Origin: PNAI01 sp035501735
GTDB taxonomy: Bacteria > Pseudomonadota > Alphaproteobacteria > Rhizobiales > Xanthobacteraceae
Direction: 5' to 3'
Assembly: GCA_035501735.1 (NCBI GenBank)
Contig: DATJVR010000010.1
Location: 1 to 60,918, forward strand
Length of the DNA stretch: 60,918 nucleotides
Program-made: the position numbers and the translations under genes
Notes under the pieces: generated by a model
Told to the model about the DNA's origin: nothing
What the model saw: the letters and a program-made list of their open reading frames with translations, nothing else
Database searches by the model: none
In this document: positions 58,406 to 60,918 of the stretch, one piece after another
Layout: each line of letters begins with the position of its first letter
Position numbering within the stretch: position 1 is the first letter of the stretch

Positions 58406-60208
58406 ATGAAACCGACCGACATTTCGGCACCCGACTACTTTCATAAAGTGGTCGATTGCCAGTGGGCCTGTCCGGCTCATACGCCAGTTCCCGAATACAT
58501 CCGATTGATCGCTGCTGGGCGTTACAGCGACGCCTACATGATCAATTGGGAGTCGAATGTCTTTCCGGGCATCCTCGGGCGCACCTGCGACCGTCCGTGC
58601 GAGCCGGCCTGCCGCCGCGTGCGCGTGGAGAAGGATCCGGTCGCCATCTGCCGCCTCAAGCGCGTCGCCGCCGATTTCAAGGACGACATCCGCGGCCGCC
58701 TGCCCAAGCCCGCTGCAACCAAGAACGGCAAGCGCATCGCGCTCGTGGGCGGCGGCCCGGCATCGCTCACCGTTGCGCGCGATTTGGCCCCGCTCGGCTA
58801 CACTTGCATCGTGTTCGATCAGGACCCGAAGTCAGGGGGCATGATGCGCACGCAAATTCCGAAATTTCGCCTGCCCGAGACGGTCATCGACGAAGAATGC
58901 GGCTACATCCTCGATCTCGGCATCGAGTTCATCGGCGGCAAGCGCATCGACAGTCTCAAAGCGCTGCTGTCTGAAAACTGGGACGCGATTTTCGTCGGCT
59001 CAGGCGCCCCGCGCGGCCGCGACCTCGACATCCCCGGCCGGACAGAAGCGGCCAAGAACATCCACATCGGCATCGACTGGCTCTCGAACGTCTCGTTCGG
59101 CCACATCAGCAAGATCGGCAAGCGCGTGATCGTGCTCGGCGGCGGCAACACCGCCATGGATTGCTGTCGCTCCTCGCGCCGGCTCGGCGGCGAGGACGTC
59201 AAGGTGATCGTGCGCTCGGGCTTCGAGGAAATGAAGGCGTCCCCCTGGGAGAAGGAGGACGCCATGCACGAAGACATCCCGATCTTCAATTATCTCGTGC
59301 CGAAGGAATTCACTCATAAGAACGGCCAGCTCACCGGCGTGCTGTTCGAGAAGGTCAAGGCGGTGCGCGACGAGAAGGGCCGCCGCAACCTGGTGCCGAC
59401 CGGCGAGCCCGACCAACATTTCGAATGCGACGACGTGCTGGTGGCCGTCGGCCAGGAAAACGCCTTTCCCTGGATCGAGCGCGACATCGGCGTCGAATTC
59501 GACAAATGGGACATGCCGAAGGTCGATCCCAAGACCATGGCCTCCACCCACCCGAAGGTCTTTTTCGGCGGCGACAGCGCGTTCGGCCCCAAGAACATCA
59601 TCTGGGCGGTTGCGCACGGTCACGACGCGGCGGTCTCGATCGACAAGCTCTGCCGCGGCGAGGACATCAACGACCGCCCGCCACCTGCGGTCGCGGTCAT
59701 CAGCCAGAAGATGGGCATCCACGAATGGTCCTACGACAACGAGATCATGCTCGATAAGCGCTATCGCGTCCCCCACCGCGAGAAAGTCGTCGCCTTGCGC
59801 GACATCAAGGCCGAAGTCGAGCTTGGCTACGACCCGAAGCTCGCGCTCGGCGAAGCCCATCGCTGCTTGAACTGCGACGTGCAGACCGTCTTCACCAATT
59901 CGCTTTGCATCGAATGTGATGCCTGCGTCGACATCTGCCCGATGGACTGCATCACCTTCACTCAGAACGGCGAGGAAGCCGACCTGCGCACGCGCCTGAT
60001 GGCGCCGTCGAAAAATCCCACCCAGGACCTCTATGTCGCCGACGGGCTGAAAACCGGCCGCGTCATGGTCAAGGACGAAGACGTCTGCCTGCACTGCGGC
60101 CTCTGCGCCGAGCGCTGCCCGACCGGTGCCTGGGATATGAAAAAATACCTGATCAACATGACTCACGCGGATCACCAATGCCCAACGCCAGCCCGATCAG
60201 CAGCGTAA
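58406..60208 (+). CDS. GltD-like NADPH/FAD oxidoreductase fused to a 2[4Fe-4S] ferredoxin domain
   Basis: 600 residues. N-terminal Fe-S region with Cys at 18, 22, 61, 65 and 69 (GltD/DPYD-like), FAD site IALVGGGPASLTVARDLAPLGY (about 111-132), NADPH site VIVLGGGNTAMDCCR (about 241-255) and the GGDSAFGPKNIIWAVAHGHDAAVSI segment. The C-terminal part holds two [4Fe-4S] motifs: C501-x2-C504-x2-C507-x3-C511-P and C561-x2-C564-x2-C567-x3-C571-P. The gene overlaps the following 2-oxoacid:ferredoxin oxidoreductase by 31 bp. It probably passes electrons between NAD(P)H and ferredoxin for the enzyme next to it. Confidence 0.9.
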   Translation: MKPTDISAPDYFHKVVDCQWACPAHTPVPEYIRLIAAGRYSDAYMINWESNVFPGILGRTCDRPCEPACRRVRVEKDPVAICRLKRVAADFKDDIRGRLPKPAATKNGKRIALVGGGPASLTVARDLAPLGYTCIVFDQDPKSGGMMRTQIPKFRLPETVIDEECGYILDLGIEFIGGKRIDSLKALLSENWDAIFVGSGAPRGRDLDIPGRTEAAKNIHIGIDWLSNVSFGHISKIGKRVIVLGGGNTAMDCCRSSRRLGGEDVKVIVRSGFEEMKASPWEKEDAMHEDIPIFNYLVPKEFTHKNGQLTGVLFEKVKAVRDEKGRRNLVPTGEPDQHFECDDVLVAVGQENAFPWIERDIGVEFDKWDMPKVDPKTMASTHPKVFFGGDSAFGPKNIIWAVAHGHDAAVSIDKLCRGEDINDRPPPAVAVISQKMGIHEWSYDNEIMLDKRYRVPHREKVVALRDIKAEVELGYDPKLALGEAHRCLNCDVQTVFTNSLCIECDACVDICPMDCITFTQNGEEADLRTRLMAPSKNPTQDLYVADGLKTGRVMVKDEDVCLHCGLCAERCPTGAWDMKKYLINMTHADHQCPTPARSAA

Positions 60209-60918
60209 ACGATTTCGTCGTCCGCTTCGCCAACGTCAACGGCTCGGGCTCCGCGAGCGCCAACGAGCTGTTCGCCCGCGCCGTGCTGCGCATGGGCGTG
60301 CCGGTCGCGCCGCGCAACATCTTCCCCTCCAACATCCAGGGCCTTCCGACCTGGTACGAGGTGCGCATTTCCGAGCAGGGCCATCTCGGTGCGCGCGGCG
60401 GCACCGACCTCATGGTCGCGATGAACCCGCAGACCTGGGACAAGGACGTCGCCTCGATCGAGCCCGGCGGCTATCTGCTCTATGACTCCACCAAGCCGAT
60501 GCCCGCGGCGAAATTCCGCGAGGACATAACCGTCATCGGCGTTCCCCTGACCGAGATTTGCAACCGCGAATACACCGATCCGCGCCAGCGCCAGCTGTTC
60601 AAGAACATCATGTACGTGGGCGCGCTCACCGCGCTGCTCAACATGGATGTGGCCGAAGTCGAGAAGCTGATCGGCGAGGAGTTCAAGGGCAAGGACAAGC
60701 TGATCGCACCCAACCTGAAGGCACTGCACATCGGCCGCGACTACGCGCTCGAGCATCTCACCTGCCCGATCACCCTCACGGTCAAGCGCGCCGATGCGGT
60801 CGGCGACCGCATCTATATCGAAGGCAATTCGGCCGCAGCGCTCGGGGCCGTCTACGGCGGCGCCACTGTGTGCGCCTGGTATCCGATCACGCCGTCATCC
60901 TCCCTCGCCGAGGCCTTC
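60178..60918 (+). CDS. 2-oxoacid:acceptor oxidoreductase, gamma-alpha subunit (3' end outside window)
   Basis: Starts at the ATG at 60178 within the end of the oxidoreductase gene; 247 codons visible. Gamma domain first: FVVRFANVNGSGSASANELFARAVLRMG, RISEQGHLGARGGTDLMVAMNPQTW, then the start of the alpha domain (ALGAVYGGATVCAWYPITPSSSLAEAF), the YPITP motif of thiamine-diphosphate enzymes of the KorA type. Converts 2-oxoglutarate (or another 2-oxoacid) with CoA to acyl-CoA, CO2 and reduced ferredoxin. The beta subunit should follow outside the window. Confidence 0.92.
   Translation, partial: MPNASPISSVNDFVVRFANVNGSGSASANELFARAVLRMGVPVAPRNIFPSNIQGLPTWYEVRISEQGHLGARGGTDLMVAMNPQTWDKDVASIEPGGYLLYDSTKPMPAAKFREDITVIGVPLTEICNREYTDPRQRQLFKNIMYVGALTALLNMDVAEVEKLIGEEFKGKDKLIAPNLKALHIGRDYALEHLTCPITLTVKRADAVGDRIYIEGNSAAALGAVYGGATVCAWYPITPSSSLAEAF

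Noticed and set aside
59000..60178. 392-codon minus-strand frame opposite the Fe-S oxidoreductase
   Set aside because: Mirror of the plus-strand gene whose cofactor motifs are clear.

Overview
The window reads as chromosomal DNA of an alphaproteobacterium of the order Hyphomicrobiales (Rhizobiales), most like the Bradyrhizobiaceae/Xanthobacteraceae. The evidence is high GC, the clpS-clpA pair, a phasin with PhaR-like operators, an ATP12 chaperone, DUF1489, DUF2336 and short FliN proteins, and a Bug/TctC receptor. This placement rests on gene content and protein style; no phylogeny was run. There is no rRNA, CRISPR array, prophage or recognisable transposase. One tRNA, tRNA-Leu(GAG), is present.

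Layout. 0-10 kb: clpA (cut by the window edge) and clpS; two TadG-like von Willebrand proteins, the second with a Cys-rich and Trp-rich repeat insert; a phasin; a D,D-carboxypeptidase with a SPOR domain; a VWA plus membrane J-domain pair; panC. 10-26 kb: mccA with DUF1489, two solute receptors, a divergent SDR/MDR oxidoreductase pair around a perfect palindrome, a 49-residue membrane protein, a cytochrome c-like protein, mccB, a NEW3-protein/ABC-2 export cluster and a GST. 26-38 kb: a tight six-gene minus-strand operon (two aldo-keto reductases, queC, a queuosine-precursor transporter, an RraA-like protein, a YdcF-like protein), an FTR1 iron permease with a cupredoxin-like partner, isovaleryl-CoA dehydrogenase, a GGDEF-EAL protein, a polysaccharide deacetylase and the tRNA. 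38-50 kb: orphan fliN, lipB, a pccA-DUF805-GGCT-acylphosphatase operon joined by 4-nt overlaps, an MgtC/DUF4010 protein, 1-Cys peroxiredoxin with a clear terminator, and small secreted or membrane proteins. 50-61 kb: a gene-poor, partly AT-rich stretch with a hairpin array and a PilZ/DUF2336 pair, a pair of tandem membrane paralogues, pccB with a decayed copy of its own 3' end just downstream, a TPR-glycosyltransferase-like protein, ATP12, and an NADPH/FAD/Fe-S oxidoreductase overlapping a 2-oxoacid:ferredoxin oxidoreductase gene cut by the window end.

How the genes fit together. Leucine and propionyl-CoA breakdown is the strongest theme: ivd, mccA, mccB, pccA and pccB are all here, all on the minus strand but spread over about 45 kb. 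Cell-envelope and surface functions are the second theme (PBP5-like, TadG-like, deacetylase, SPOR, CHAP-like, glycan-binding, PilZ/DUF2336, GGDEF-EAL). The most unusual items are the TadG repeat expansion, the pccB 3'-end remnant beside a palindromic repeat, the hairpin array near 50 kb, the translationally coupled pccA operon, the VWA/J-domain pair, and the NADPH-to-ferredoxin module at the right edge. I did not find a clear new defence or mobile system.
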